Below are positions 51,107 to 63,973 of a stretch of 64,000 bases of DNA, piece after piece. Made by a program: the position numbers and the translations under genes. Position 1 is the stretch's first letter. Every line of letters starts with the position of its first letter. The notes under the pieces are model-generated. The model was not told where the DNA came from. It searched no databases and was given only the letters and a program-made list of their open reading frames with translations. The stretch is from Atrina japonica. Taxonomy: Eukaryota; Mollusca; Bivalvia; Pterioida; Pinnidae. The stretch is taken from contig BROG01000938.1 in NCBI GenBank assembly GCA_030159075.1, positions 62,001 to 126,000 of the forward strand. Reading direction: 5' to 3'.

Positions 51107-52153
51107 AGCCCCTTTCACACATTCACGGATGAGACGCCGGATCATCACGGATTGAAGATTTTGATCATCCAGGACCATCCGGCGTCTTATTTTTCTATGA
51201 CGTTGTGATGCCGGTGTCAACACGGTCGTTACACGATTCCTACACGGAAATCGCCGGTCTCTGTAAAGAAAATCCCGGAAGATCCACGGAGAACCCGACG
51301 TACCTTGCCGGTGTTAACACGGAGTGCACGGAAGAATACGGTTTACGCCGGAATGAACACGGTGGTTTCACGGAGAACCACGATGTTTATACGGACGACA
51401 ACGGATTATCACGTTTTGCACACCTGTTTGCAACAGATAAAAAGGTTATACGTCATCAGGGTTACCTTTAAACAGCAACATGGATTTAGAGGACTTGCTT
51501 CTCTTTAATATGGAGATGAATTTACTGACAGCAAAAGCCATACATTTGCAGGAGAAAGAACAGCAATTTTAGAAGCAAGATTACTCTTCTTTATATTCCA
51601 TTTCTTGGGTTGCATTTTGGTTTAGGCAAGTATTCGCCTAGAGCGACAGAACATAAATGACTGTTTTCACAGACGTCAGTATCCTAACCATAGGTATACC
51701 GTGTACCTCCGTATAAAGACCGTAATCTTCCGTAAGCGCCGTGTTGATACCGGTGGTGTCCGTTCTGCGTCCGTGAATGATTCGTGTATAATCCGTAGAC
51801 ATCCGTAGTTGTCCGTGTAGCTTCCGTGAACAATCCGTGTATAATCCGTGTTCATCCGTAGAAAAAAATCGTACAGGGATGTTCACGGATGTCCCCGGAT
51901 AGTACACGGACCTCTCGGTTGCATCACGGACGTACACGGAGCCTAGACGGACGATTTTCATCGGTGTAGGTCCGGCGAAAAAATTAAGCATGTTTAATTT
52001 TTCTCCCGGATCAATTTGACTATGCCGGATGGTCCCGGACGTCGCCGGATGTATGCACAGTGCGAACACGGTGATGCCGTATCGTCACGGTCTGTCACAG
52101 ATTGACGGTCCGTGTAGATCCGGCGTCTCATCCGTGAATGTGTGAAAGGGGCT
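51107..52153. mobile_element. 1,047-bp PIF/Harbinger-type non-autonomous element
   Basis: The ends are perfect inverted repeats for at least 36 bp, starting AGCCCCTTTCACACATTCAC. TTA stands on both sides (51104-51106 and 52154-52156). The empty site is visible in the homologous copies at 57771 and 53783, where TTAGTGAA occurs once. A 3-bp TTA/TAA target and CCC/GGG-type ends are characteristic of PIF/Harbinger (established knowledge). Both ends carry about 250-400 bp dense in ACACGGA/TACGGA words pointing inward. A short frame at 51480-51525 (MDLEDLLLFNMEMN) may be a remnant of a transposase or companion ORF start; this is weak. Confidence 0.9.
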
Positions 52154-52156
52154 TTA
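52154..52156. other. Target-site duplication TTA, right
   Basis: Right copy of the duplicated target, followed by GTGAAACAGAG, as in the uninterrupted relatives. Confidence 0.85.
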
Positions 52157-53039
52157 GTGAAACAGAGTTATCGCAAACAAGTCTATTATACCGATCATAA
52201 AATTTGCGGATCGTTGACATCAAACTCGTTTTTCCATATCAATGTGTCAATAATTTGTCAGCGAGTAGTTTACCTCTGTATATGAAATGTTCATATATTT
52301 GAACACGCCATGACATATCGGATCATTTGTGAAATAAAAACTCCATATGCGGGTGATTGTGGGATATTACTACTTAAATGTGGAAAATTTACAATTGGAA
52401 AGCCGAAATCGTCGCGCTTGTTGTATAGCTTAGTTGTTAATTTCCCGTCAATGTCTAAAATAAGTAAAATGTCTAATTATGAAGCTTTGTGTGTTTGATT
52501 CTCTTGTATCTTTAATTTCTAGTCCGCTGGGATATATCGCATTGACATATGTATGAAAATTGTCATTATTAATTGACAAAACGTCGTCGATATATCTAAA
52601 TGTCACCGCTAGCTTTTTTTTTTTTGATTCAGCAGTTTCTGAATGAAGTCTGCTTCGTATGAATAATGTAACAGGTCAGCCAATAAAGGAGCACAATTGG
52701 TTCCCATAGGAATGCCGACAGTTTGGTGAAAGCCCATGTCTGCGAACATTACAAATATATTGTCTTTTAGAAATTCCAGCATCTTTTTTATATATACTTC
52801 AGTGTATTTATGTGTAGAATCGGAGTGGCGTGAGACAAAATGAGTATCATGACAACCAGTCACTAGATATTTAAATTTTCAGGTACCACCTTTAGTGAAA
52901 AAACTGTTGTCTATGATGTTAACAAGTCTCTCTTTTAATTTTATTTTTAATTTTTAAATACTGTGTATCTGAGGAAAATTGTGTGCCTTCAAATTTTCTA
53001 AACGTTGTTTAGAATTTTAAGTATCCACATTATGTTTAT

Positions 53040-54300
53040 ATTCATTACTGACATGGGTCCGATAACATAACTAGAAAAATATTAATTTTTATGTGATTTG
53101 AAACATTTTTCAGGCTGATATTACGACACACTGCATGGTTTTGAAATGTGAGGTTTTTTTTCAAATATTCAGTTTACAGTATAGATTGACATATACTTTG
53201 GTTTTATGTTATAACAATTTCCTTAAAAAACGGCATTTGATTTGGGTCTTCTATCTAGACGTTGATAGAGTGTGAGAGATTGTGTCAAGAGAACATATTA
53301 ACTGAAATTTAACTACATGTACTTTGCTGGTCAGAGATATATGAGAATATTTTAATTCCAAAAAATTAATGTCAACGAATTTTATTATTCTTAAATCAAT
53401 GAAATTCTACACCCACGGAAATTTCTGATTCTAAGGTATACGATCGCATATAAGAATTTCAGTTTGATTTTATTTAGATAATTTGAAAATGAAGTTCACT
53501 CCGAATCTGATTAAAGTAGGTGAGCCGTGTGTGATATCGCAGATACCATAGTGATTGTCTTCAGAATGTTCAGAAACAATACACAAATCTGATGAATATT
53601 GGACAAACACGGACATCTGCAAATCCAGAGGTGCGATCAGGTGTCATGGAGGCGTTAGCCCCTATTTGACCGGTCACACCCGCCTTGAAGTCCACAATCA
53701 AATTAAAATGAAATTAGTGCGGGAAAAAAACCTCATCACATTTGGTACAGACGACTCAACAACCGCCATCCAACAGGTAGCTCAACATTTAGTGAAACAA
53801 AGTAATTGTATATAAGACCACTGTCACAGATAACGAGGTAGCGAAATCAAATTTATATTTTCGCGGAATAGTATTTTTGGCTACTTATCTACAACGAATT
53901 TAACCAATGCACAGAAAAGCTAATTGTGATAGGGTCTTTACAGAATGTCCTCCAAATAGATGTAGTACGGAACACCTCAAATATCATATACTCTGACCAG
54001 TTTTCATGGTACACTAAAACTCTGATAACTAGAGAAAGCCTCTTCAATCTCGTCTCGTAATATATGCAACAGTTTGAAAATTCTTTGTAGTGATGCATGT
54101 GTCATGTAGGCCTAACACTTTTTGATATTATACATCACCCATCAACTCTCCTTTGAAATTGAGATGTTCTGAGATTATTAAACCATTAATCATGCTGCAC
54201 TACAAAGAATATGAACTCATGGTACTGTGCAATATTGTATTTCTATCCGATTAAATATTTTGTCTCATCATAGAACAATACCCAGTCTCATCTTTATGGT
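53040..54300 (-). repeat. Retroelement-family flank and tail, copy 2
   Basis: Matches 49440-50420, and at 53600-53815 matches the RT-element tail at 57580-57790 (GGACAAACACGGACATCTGC, GACCGGTCACACCCGC, CAACAACCGCCATCCAACAG). The order suggests one old element with internal deletions. No intact frame. Confidence 0.72.
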
Positions 54301-54504
54301 TATGCAACACAATCATGTGTTGATAGTGATATTTTTGTTACGTATTTCATTGACATGAGATTTTGACATGAAAATTTATTTTTTACTCTTTTAATACTTG
54401 GTTACGTAAACTCGGGGTGTGAACGGTTCATAGGAGATACTAAGCACCGGATCCCACCGTTATTTTCCAATATTCCGTACTTGTATTATGTCCTGTATTT
54501 TGAG

Positions 54505-54700
54505 AAGCTTCTGTGGTCGAGTTGTTAAATCACCATCCAAGGTGTCTCCCACTTTTGATCAGCGCAGGTTCGAGCCCCGATTTTTGTGAGAAAAATTGCC
54601 AGTTCACTTGCGGAAGGCTGATGGTCTCTTCCCGGGAACATTGTACCTGGATTATCGGATCCATCAATATCAATTCTCCACACCACACCAATTAGTCAAA
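54505..54700 (+). mobile_element. SINE family A, internal deletion
   Basis: Head GCTTCTGTGGTCGAGTTGTT, box B AGGTTCGAGCCCCG, and body GCGGAAGGCTGATGGTCTCT. The usual GGAACCTAAGCTG segment after box B is missing. Confidence 0.82.
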
Positions 54701-54896
54701 ATAACATGAATATCAATTCAAACAACAATATAAGTATATGTCCATTAATTCGCCGATAAGATAGGGTCAGTTTCCGGAGTCCGACATTAATTAGCTATAA
54801 ATGTTGCCAAAGTTCCTTAACTATAATTATTTCAATAACGGAATGGATATTCTCCATTAACTGTATTTCATCTATGTATAACGTTGATCGGGTGGC

Positions 54897-56084
<1,188 letters not shown>

Positions 56085-56255
56085 TATGTGCATGAATTCG
56101 TATAAACCGAGTTCGTTCGTTACATCCAGGTTTTACTGTACAAAGCATTCAAACCAACAACACTATATATTCACTGATGTCGAATCCAAACAAATGCACT
56201 CAAGTAATGAAACGAATATAAACCAATAAAATGACTGACGACCTGTCCCTTCATC
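56085..56255. repeat. Dispersed repeat, copy 2
   Basis: As for 50444-50605. This copy adds ACGACCTGTCCCTTCATCAG, whose reverse complement has CTGATGA, but no GAAA follows at the right distance. Confidence 0.72.
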
Positions 56256-57429
56256 AGGACGAAATGAATAAAGTAACATAGATAACACACATATACAGAC
56301 AAACAAATAATCTTGTCCGTGTCGGTTGTCATTATAAAGATATTTATAAAGATAATTCCATAGTTAATCATAAATTGAATTCCTAATAAACCTTTTTTCG
56401 AGTTGTTCCACTCCGTTCAGGTTGTACTCAGATCACGTGACCTCTACAGATGGTTAGACTCGGTCACTTTGGGCTTCCGTAATATTAACATTGACAGCAT
56501 TCAGTGATATTTTTTCAGCTCATCTGCGAAGAATAAAGTTTAGATAAATTTTCTCTCTTGTAACGATGACAAATGTCGTCGCTTTGCTGTCAAATCTGGA
56601 ACCTATTGTCCAATTCCCTTAAGATGGCGGGGCGAATGATTCTACTCACTTTTCGGTTATGAAAAACTGCACGGGAAAACGTTTTATTCCTCACTGGATA
56701 CTCGTAGACAGCGTGACAATGGAACGATTACTCTAGCATATGTAATTTCAATATTTAAGCTTTATTAGCTAAAATATAAACTCGCCGAGGTAAAAAAAAG
56801 GGTTCATGAGACTCCGTCCTGCCAGGTTATGTTTATTTTACTATAGCACTGTATGATATTCATATTTCAGGACAGACCTGTACGATAACTTGCATGAACG
56901 GTTCTACTTTGTTTCTTTGAAACTGCATTTTATTATCTAAAAGAAGTAGGAAAATGGCGGGGGGGGGGGGAGAGCAAATACCACTTTTGGATCACCATAC
57001 CTTGGTTTTATGGTTCTGAATCAATCAAGTGTTTCATCTTAGCGATAAGGTAATTAAAGCGATGTATCATATGACATATACAGCTGTTACTTGCAATCGT
57101 GTAGTTCTCAAACAACTAATTTTGCCTTAACGATTAAAATTGAAAACGTATTAAATAACACATATACATCTGTTATAAATGGTCGTGCGGTTCAAAACCA
57201 CCATCGTTTGCACGCATTTTAATATGTTTTTCACATAACGCACATCTATAAATATAAATCGTGGTCGTATAATTCAAACCCAACCTCCCTTGCAAGCATT
57301 TCATTTTAATTATAATCACGTGATAACTATAGTGTATAAATGTAATTTAATGTTCAGTCAGTTTATTAACTGATGGCACAAGCACAAATCAACATATTAA
57401 ACAACGAAGGATTTGTGATAAACCATTTT
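56256..57429. other. Non-coding stretch
   Basis: No gene recognised. A G11 run lies at 56960-56970. AAGATGGCGGGGCGAATGAT near 56623 and the segment around 34535-34770 share the words GGGGCGGAGT/GGCGGGGCG and AACGTTTTxCTC in inverted order, so a dispersed repeat is likely. Confidence 0.5.
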
Positions 57430-59250
57430 CAACATAGGAAAGTAAACTGTCGGATTGATATTCACGAGAAGTTATCATAAAGAAATCCAAAGGTTGAAGG
57501 AATATTTTAAAATATAAAAAATCTCTGATACCAAAGTATAAATCAATAGAATGTCCAGGAAATAGATACAAATCCGGAAAAAATGGACAAACACGGACCT
57601 CTGGAAACCAAGAGGTGGGATCAGGTGCCATGGAGGAGTAAGCATCCCCTGTCGACCGGTCACACCCGCTGTGAGTCCACAGTCAAGTCCAATGAAATAC
57701 GTGAGGAGTGAATCCTAGTCACAATTGGTACAGACGTCTGAACAACCGCCAACGAAAAGGCAACTCAACATTTCACTTAGTGAAGCAGAATATTCGCAAA
57801 CAAGACTATTATACCGACCGTAAAATTTGCGGAACGTTGACATTAAACGCGGTTTTCGATATCCCTGTGTCAATAATTTGTCAGTGAGTAGATTACCTCT
57901 GTGTATATGAAATCTTCATATGTTGTACACGCCCTGGCATATCGGATCATTTGTGAAATATAAACTCCACATGCGAGTAACTGAAAGATATTACTACTTA
58001 AATTTGGAAAAGTTACAATGAGAGAGCTGAAGTCGTCGCGTTTGCCGCATAGCTTAGTTGCTAATATCCCGTCTGTGTCTATATTAAGTAAAATGTTTAA
58101 GTATGAAGCGTGTGTGCTTGATTCTGTTGTATCTTTAATTTCTAATTCGCTGGGATACATCGCATTGACATATGTATGAAAAGTATCATTATTAATTGAC
58201 AAAACGTCGTCGATATATCTAATTGTCAAATTAAAGGACACCGCTAACTTTTTCTTTTTTTGATTCAGCAGTTTTTGAATGAAGTCTGCTTCGTATGAAT
58301 AAAAGAACAGGTCGGCCAATAAAGGGACACAATTGGTTCCCATAGGAATGCCGACAGTTTGTTTAAAGACCACGTCTCCGAACATTACAAATATATTGTC
58401 TATTAGAAATTATTCCAGCATCTTTTTTATATCAACTTCAGTGTATTTATGTGTAGAATCAGAGTGGTGATGGACAAAATAAGTATCCTGATAGCCAATC
58501 CCTAGATTTTTTAATTTTCGGGTACCACCTTTAGTGAAAAAAGCTGTCTATGATGCTAAAAAGTATTTCTTTTAATTCTTTATGTGGATGAATTGTGTAA
58601 AGAAATAATATGTTTTGATACTGTGAATTCGACAAAAATTGTGTGAATTCAAATTTTCTAAAAGCTGTTTAGAACATTTGCTGGATCCTGCTATGTATCT
58701 TTGCTTATATGGGGTTTTATGAAGTTTAGGTATCCAATATAAATATGGTAGCTCAAAATCGGTATCCGTTGTAGGTATATCAAATGAGCGTAATACGGAC
58801 ACATGATTTTAAAGGATCTCGTACTTTGAAAGTGAGCTACGTGTGTATGTAGGATTACCAGAATTAGTATTAAACCCAAGTTCTTCTAATAAACAATTAT
58901 AGTAATGTGCCTTACAAATAAAAACTATATTGTTTGAGGCTTTGTCTCCTGGTACCAGTACATATTGGTCATGTAATCTATCCAGTTCAGTTATTACTTC
59001 TGGATCACTAAATACAGAGGGATAAAACTGTTATAATATCAGCTGTTTTTCTCGAAAAACATCTACAATTATCTGAAAGTTTGCAGTTAGTAACCGCTTT
59101 TGTAAGAGGAAATTAGGATATCATGATATTTGTACAGATGGTGTCCGACATTTTCCGACGCATTTCCCATTGTATTAAAATCCTAAGCATAGGATTCAAT
59201 ACGAAGATCGTTTAAAAACATTCACATTTAGCCATCCTATATTCGTCAAT
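57430..59250 (-). mobile_element. Reverse-transcriptase element, longest copy
   Basis: On the - strand, fragments of one protein follow in order. First comes a basic N-terminal part with CRCFSRKTADIIT (about 59095-59030), then DPEVITELDRLHDQYVLVPG (59010-58950) and PYLYWIPKLHKTPYK (about 58745-58700). The RT core follows (58385-57870), and a C-terminal piece and tail run down to 57430. Several frameshifts and stops separate them. The layout and motifs fit a Penelope-like or related RT family. I cannot see a GIY-YIG endonuclease, so the class is provisional. Confidence 0.8.
57870..58385 (-). pseudogene. Reverse transcriptase core, interrupted
   Basis: 171 codons open. GIPMGTNC at residues 12-19 and YIDD at 57-60 give the RT fingers/palm signature, with the Asp pair coordinating metal. 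KDTTESSTHASYLNILLNID and ISQMIRYARA follow, as in related metazoan RTs. Frames upstream (58572-58802 and 58691-58879) hold the N-terminal part in other phases, so the gene is broken. Its homologue at 52609-52863 is shorter. It would copy the element's RNA if intact. Confidence 0.82.
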
Positions 59251-60160
<910 letters not shown>

Positions 60161-60163
60161 TAT

Positions 60164-60454
60164 ATGCGTTACATTTCCGAACTAAATTTTTGGAACATAT
60201 TGGAGAAGATTATTCATGTTTATAAAAACACTATATGTTTAACGGAAAACCTAAAGCTAAATCTTAACCACCTGTTCTCGTATATAAATGATGAGGATGT
60301 TATTAAAGTTTGGAGAAATGAACTTAGATATTCAAATATTCCAAAGAATGTACAAGTCATACATGCATTGAAAATTTGTTGTGTTGATTGGCGTGAAACA
60401 ATGTCAAAAACCGACAAGCGGAAAAGTAAAATTATAAAAATGGTTCGCTCTTAG
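60164..60454 (+). CDS. Hypothetical ORF upstream of Polinton integrase
   Basis: 96 codons starting MRYISELNFWNILEKIIHVY and ending in a basic tail (KTDKRKSKIIKMVRS). I do not recognise a domain. It is on the same strand as the Polinton genes and could be a remnant of one of the element's unassigned proteins, or chance. The two halves have different character, and another frame is open just upstream, so it may itself be a frameshifted piece. Confidence 0.35.
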   Translation: MRYISELNFWNILEKIIHVYKNTICLTENLKLNLNHLFSYINDEDVIKVWRNELRYSNIPKNVQVIHALKICCVDWRETMSKTDKRKSKIIKMVRS

Positions 60455-60800
60455 TTGCGAGTTGAAAAATTGTTTTAAATCTTAACGACATGCACGTTTA
60501 TATTATTTGCTTCCATACATTTGAAGACTTCATATTAAGTAAGTGCTTGTTTACATTTGTTCGTTTTCATGTTTAATCATTAATGTTTCTATACTTATGA
60601 CATAACATGCATAGTTTACATGGTTTATTTGAAAACTTGTATCATTAAATATTGACTACTTATAATTATCTAGCTTTTTTGTTTTTGTTTTTATTTGTTA
60701 ATGAACTCTAGACTTTATTTTTTCTTGTAAAATGTATATTAATCAGACAGCGTATATTGCTATTTACAATTTGCAAAGCAACATCATGTTATGGGTCGAC

Positions 60801-61011
60801 TACTGTATACAGGGTTATTTTCGCCCAGTGTTATTTTCGCCCTACTGCACATGCAAACAAATTCACCCCGTTTTAAATTCGCCTAGACTTTTATTATAAA
60901 AAATAGATGAATTTACCATTTTCAATTCGTCCAGTTTTGAATTCACCCACTGACGATGAGGGCGAAAGTGGCGAAAATAAAACGGGGGCGAAAATTTTCT
61001 TGTATACAGTA
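60801..61011. mobile_element. 211-bp MITE with TACTGTATACA ends
   Basis: Inverted ends TACTGTATACAGGGTTATTT and TTTTCTTGTATACAGTA, with TTTTCGCCC/GGGCGAAAA just inside. The outermost TA on each side fits a Tc1/mariner-type TA target. Inner words TTTCGCC recur. It lies 33 bp upstream of the integrase remnant, so it inserted into or beside the Polinton. Confidence 0.85.
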
Positions 61012-61044
61012 TAAATTCATATTTCTTATATCAATAGATACAAA

Positions 61045-61388
61045 ATGAATGAAGAGGAGAAGCAAAGAGTTGATGGTTTTTATTATGATTTCAATACTGG
61101 AGGAACTTTCATGAGTGCAATCAAAATTCATCAAATTCATCAATGATATGGCATTACTTTACTCAGGCTTTAAGTATTTGCTAGTATTCATCGATGTATT
61201 CAGTCGATTTCTATGGGTAGAACCTTTGAAAAACAAAACAGCAAAAGAAGTGTTAAACGCAATGAAAAAAAGTCTTAAATAAGAAAATTCGCAAACGAAA
61301 AAGAACCGGTAACTTGGAATGGTTACTTAAATTTGAAGAGTGGCCGACGAAATAAAATCAGTGGATCCCTCAAAGATATCAGATATCA
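61045..61388 (+). pseudogene. Polinton integrase, fragmentary
   Basis: Three pieces in different frames. 61045-61143 (EEKQRVDGFYYDFNTGGTF) fits the start of the protein. 61142-61282 (YSGFKYLLVFIDVFSRFLWV) is the retroviral-type integrase core after the first catalytic Asp. 61317-61388 (WLLKFEEWPTK, stop, NQWIPQ) fits the C-terminal chromodomain-like part. The zinc-binding region, first Asp and the Asp-Glu part of the DDE triad are deleted, so it is inactive. Intact, it would insert the element's DNA into the host genome. Confidence 0.75.
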
Positions 61389-61441
61389 AAGACGTGGTGA
61401 CTGAAGACAATGTACCACTACGTTATAATCAACAGTAATCA

Positions 61442-61702
61442 ATGTTTGGAACATTTTCAGAAAAACCAACCCTATCGTTTTCGCACCTTTTTCCAGCTCC
61501 TTTAAGTTTGAGTGATGTATGGAAAGTAGCTCTTGTAGATATAAATATAACAGAAACTAAAACAAAATCTAAAGACGTTCTATACTTACATTGCAATGTG
61601 TGTCGTGAATCGATTATTGATGGAGAAAAGGAAGATATACTTCGATTTTTAAAAGCTTTGAAAACATTTATTATCAAGATGTATTGCCAATATCGCAAAT
61701 AG
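61442..61702 (+). pseudogene. Possible Polinton minor capsid (penton) protein fragment
   Basis: 86 codons with SLSDVWKVALVDINITE and YLHCNVCRESIIDGEKE. The pattern of a strand-rich N-terminus with 'W-x-VAL-x-DI' and a 'C-x-x-C' segment resembles the single-jelly-roll minor capsid proteins encoded next to the major capsid gene in Polintons. It is much shorter than a full minor capsid protein and runs straight into the capsid gene, so a deletion is likely. The assignment is by position and weak similarity. Confidence 0.5.
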
Positions 61703-62862
61703 TTGGAGACCCTCCCATAAAATCTTTAATATCTATACAAAATGGAATGGAGTATATTGATATGAACAAGACTTTGTTATACGTAAAAGCAAAGATAATA
61801 AAGGATGATGGTAGCAATATTTCTGATACTGAAAACATGGGACCTGTTAATATACTTTTTCCCGCATTGTTTTCACAAGTAGATGTTTCACTTCAAGGAA
61901 AAAACAATCGTCTCTACATCAGAACATTATGCATATTAACCTTACTTACAATGTTTATTGAAATACGGTTATGATGCAAAATGTTCTCAATTGGAAAACA
62001 CATTTAAGGTTGAATGACGTTAGAATTGGTGCTAATCTGAATTTAATAGAAAGAGTAAAATTCTGTGAAGGAGGGAAATCATGTAATTTGCTAGGGCCAC
62101 TGTTTCACCATTTATTCAAGACAAAGAGATATTTGTTGAATCAAGTAAACGTCAATGTAAAAATTATACATATCAAGACCAGAATTTTGTATAATGACAA
62201 ATACAAAAGATGCAAGTTACAAAATAGTTTTAGAAGACATTCATTTAAAAGTGACTAAAGTGAAAGTTTTTCCAGCTGTGTTTATTGCTCAGAATCAAAT
62301 GCTTGATACGAGAAATGCACTGTATCCATTCACGCAATCAGTCATGAAACAGATGACGATACCACCTGGAGCTACTAATTTCAGATATGACAACATTTTT
62401 CATGGAATACGTCCTAATATAATTGCAGTTGGTTTTGTGACGGCAACTGCTACAACAGGGGATTATTCTCAAAATCCATATTTTTTTTTTAAGAATTACA
62501 ATGTCAACTGAATCGGTGTGTATTGACGGCGTCCCAGTGAATGGAAATTCCTTAAAATTACATTTAAATGAACGGTCTGTCATATCTGTGTTAAGTAACA
62601 TGTTTTTAACCACAGGAAATGGCTAAATGATTCTGGTCTCGATATTAATAGAAGCGACATTGGTAATGGATATGCATTGTATACATTCAATTTAGAGCCA
62701 ACATTTCAAGGAAGTGACTATCCCACACAACTTAAGCTAGGAAACATCAGGTTAGGAGTCACATTTCGTGCTGCGTTACCAAGCTGTCAGATGCATCATA
62801 ACCTGCGTATTTCGAAATCAATGATGCACGAGATATCGTTGTATGATTATGTAGACCTCTGA
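61690..62862 (+). pseudogene. Polinton major capsid protein, frameshifted
   Basis: The frames change at about 61960, 62180, 62510 and 62620. In order they carry MEYIDMNKTLLYVKAKII, PALFSQVDVSLQGK, KRYLLNQVNVNVKI, VFPAVFIAQNQML, FRYDNIFHGIRPN and LGNIRLGVTFRAALP. This order matches the double-jelly-roll major capsid protein of Polintons/Mavericks, which would form the shell of a virion-like particle. A segment in the middle is deleted. I describe the broken state only; it cannot encode the full protein. Confidence 0.82.
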
Positions 62863-62876
62863 AATACAATGTGTTA

Positions 62877-63261
62877 TTCAGTGTGATCCTGTAATGAATA
62901 AATTCGTGGTTGGTGTATATGCTCGAGATAAAATGCCAAAACCTTTTGACCAATTGTCCTAAAGAGTATATTTTTTAACACAGACACAAGTGATAAACCT
63001 GGAAAACATTTGTTAGCTGTGTACATTAATTCAAACGGTTAAGGAGAGTTCTTTGACAGTTATGGACCTTCTCCAGAATATTTCCTACTCGATTATAAGT
63101 ATACATATGGTAGTGAAAGTGCAAGATCTAAAGTGTGTGGACAATATTGTTTATATTATTCAATACATCGCTGTAGAAATATATCAATGAATGACATTGT
63201 AAAAATATTTGATAATGATTTTGCATTCAGTGATATATATGTAAATGAATATATATTGTAA
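62877..63261 (+). pseudogene. Polinton adenain-like cysteine protease, broken
   Basis: The N-terminal piece NKFVVGVYARDKMPKPFDQL ends in a stop, and a frame change follows. The rest keeps the catalytic order: His in GKHLLAVYIN (codon 63007), Asp in FFDSYG (63055) and Cys in VCGQYCLYY (63136). One TAA at 63040 lies between His and Asp in the same frame. In the family the protease matures capsid proteins. Apart from the early frameshift and this stop, the triad is intact, so decay is moderate. Confidence 0.78.
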
Positions 63262-63493
63262 ATACATTTCCAGAGTGCTTCATACCAGAAAAAGTTTAAT
63301 CAAAGTAAAATACAAAATGTTGTGCAGAAATTCTATAGAATAACAATGCGGTATTATGTTTAGTCAAATTATACATAAAGTATTTAAATTGTAGTTGTAG
63401 AATAAATATAAAAAGGCAATATTTTGTGTTGTTGTATTTTCTATGTATATAAGCTACTTGTTATTGTAAATTTTCATTATCTAGAGAAACACC

Positions 63494-63973
63494 ATGGAAG
63501 GTAAATGGTGGGAGAAAGAATCTCTCATAAAATTTCAAACTTCATCTATGATTATGGTCTGTGGACCGACTGGATCAGGGAATACGTTTCTCACAAAACA
63601 AATTCTTGAAAATGCAAATGTGATGTTTACTGAGATTCTATGCAAGATCATTTTATGCTATGATACATGGCAACCAATGTTTGATCAATTCAAAATAAAT
63701 CTGAAAGAAGTAACTTTCCATCAAGGTCTATCAAATGAGGAACAATTTAAAGACTGGACTGATATCGATGGTTATAATGTTTTGGTTATCGATGATTGCA
63801 TGGCGGAGGGAGTAAACAGTACAGATTTTACGAAAATGTTTTGTGTGAGTTCCCATCATAATAACATCACAGTCATGTTTTTGGTACAATATTTTTTTCA
63901 AAAAGGAAAAGTGATGCGCACATTGAGTTTAAACATTCATTATTTCATTTCATTTCGTAATTATAGAGATCAA
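63494..63973 (+). CDS. Polinton packaging ATPase, 3' end replaced
   Basis: Open from ATG 63494 with no stop before the window end. It is a FtsK/HerA (A32-type) ATPase that would package DNA into capsids. Walker A is CGPTGSGNT (residues 23-31): the essential lysine is Asn30 (AAT at 63581-63583), probably a one-base change. Walker B is VLVIDD (96-101), followed by a sensor-like HHNNITVMFLVQ and FRNYRDQ. From residue ~161 the sequence is no longer ATPase but the C-terminal coding part of the local RT family. Without the lysine it should not bind ATP productively. Confidence 0.85.

Larger units (their letters stand above)
50855..52960 (-). mobile_element. Reverse-transcriptase element, copy split by an insertion
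   Basis: Two homologous halves, 50855-51103 and 52157-52960, are continuous with the uninterrupted copy at 57430-59250. Between them is the Harbinger-type element. The coding part (52609-52863, - strand) contains GIPMGTNCAPLLAD preceded by SDSTHKYTEVYIKKMLEFL. Further frames down to 52290 contain NFPHLSSN-like and ISQMIRY-like pieces. Stops and frameshifts make it a pseudogene. The N-terminal half seen in the 57-59 kb copy is replaced by unrelated-looking sequence beyond 52960. Confidence 0.8.
61045..63972 (+). mobile_element. Decayed Polinton/Maverick element (partial)
   Basis: Five recognisable Polinton-type genes follow one another on the + strand: integrase pieces, a possible minor capsid protein, a major capsid protein, a cysteine protease and a packaging ATPase. 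Every gene but the visible ATPase part has a frameshift, stop or deletion. No protein-primed DNA polymerase is in the window; it could lie beyond 64000 or be lost. The terminal inverted repeats and 6-bp target duplication expected for the class are not seen. The right side is cut at about 63973 by a retroelement sequence. Confidence 0.85.

Noticed and set aside
51205..52069. Frames of 88 (+) and 143 (-) codons rich in TEN, YTD and HG repeats
   Set aside because: They are translations of the ACACGGA repeat field of the Harbinger-type element.
56236..56265. Hammerhead ribozyme (CTGACGA ... GAAA on +, CTGATGA on -)
   Set aside because: On the + strand the closing base pair of stem II would be C-C with two extra bases before GAAA. 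On the - strand no GAAA follows. At most a relic.
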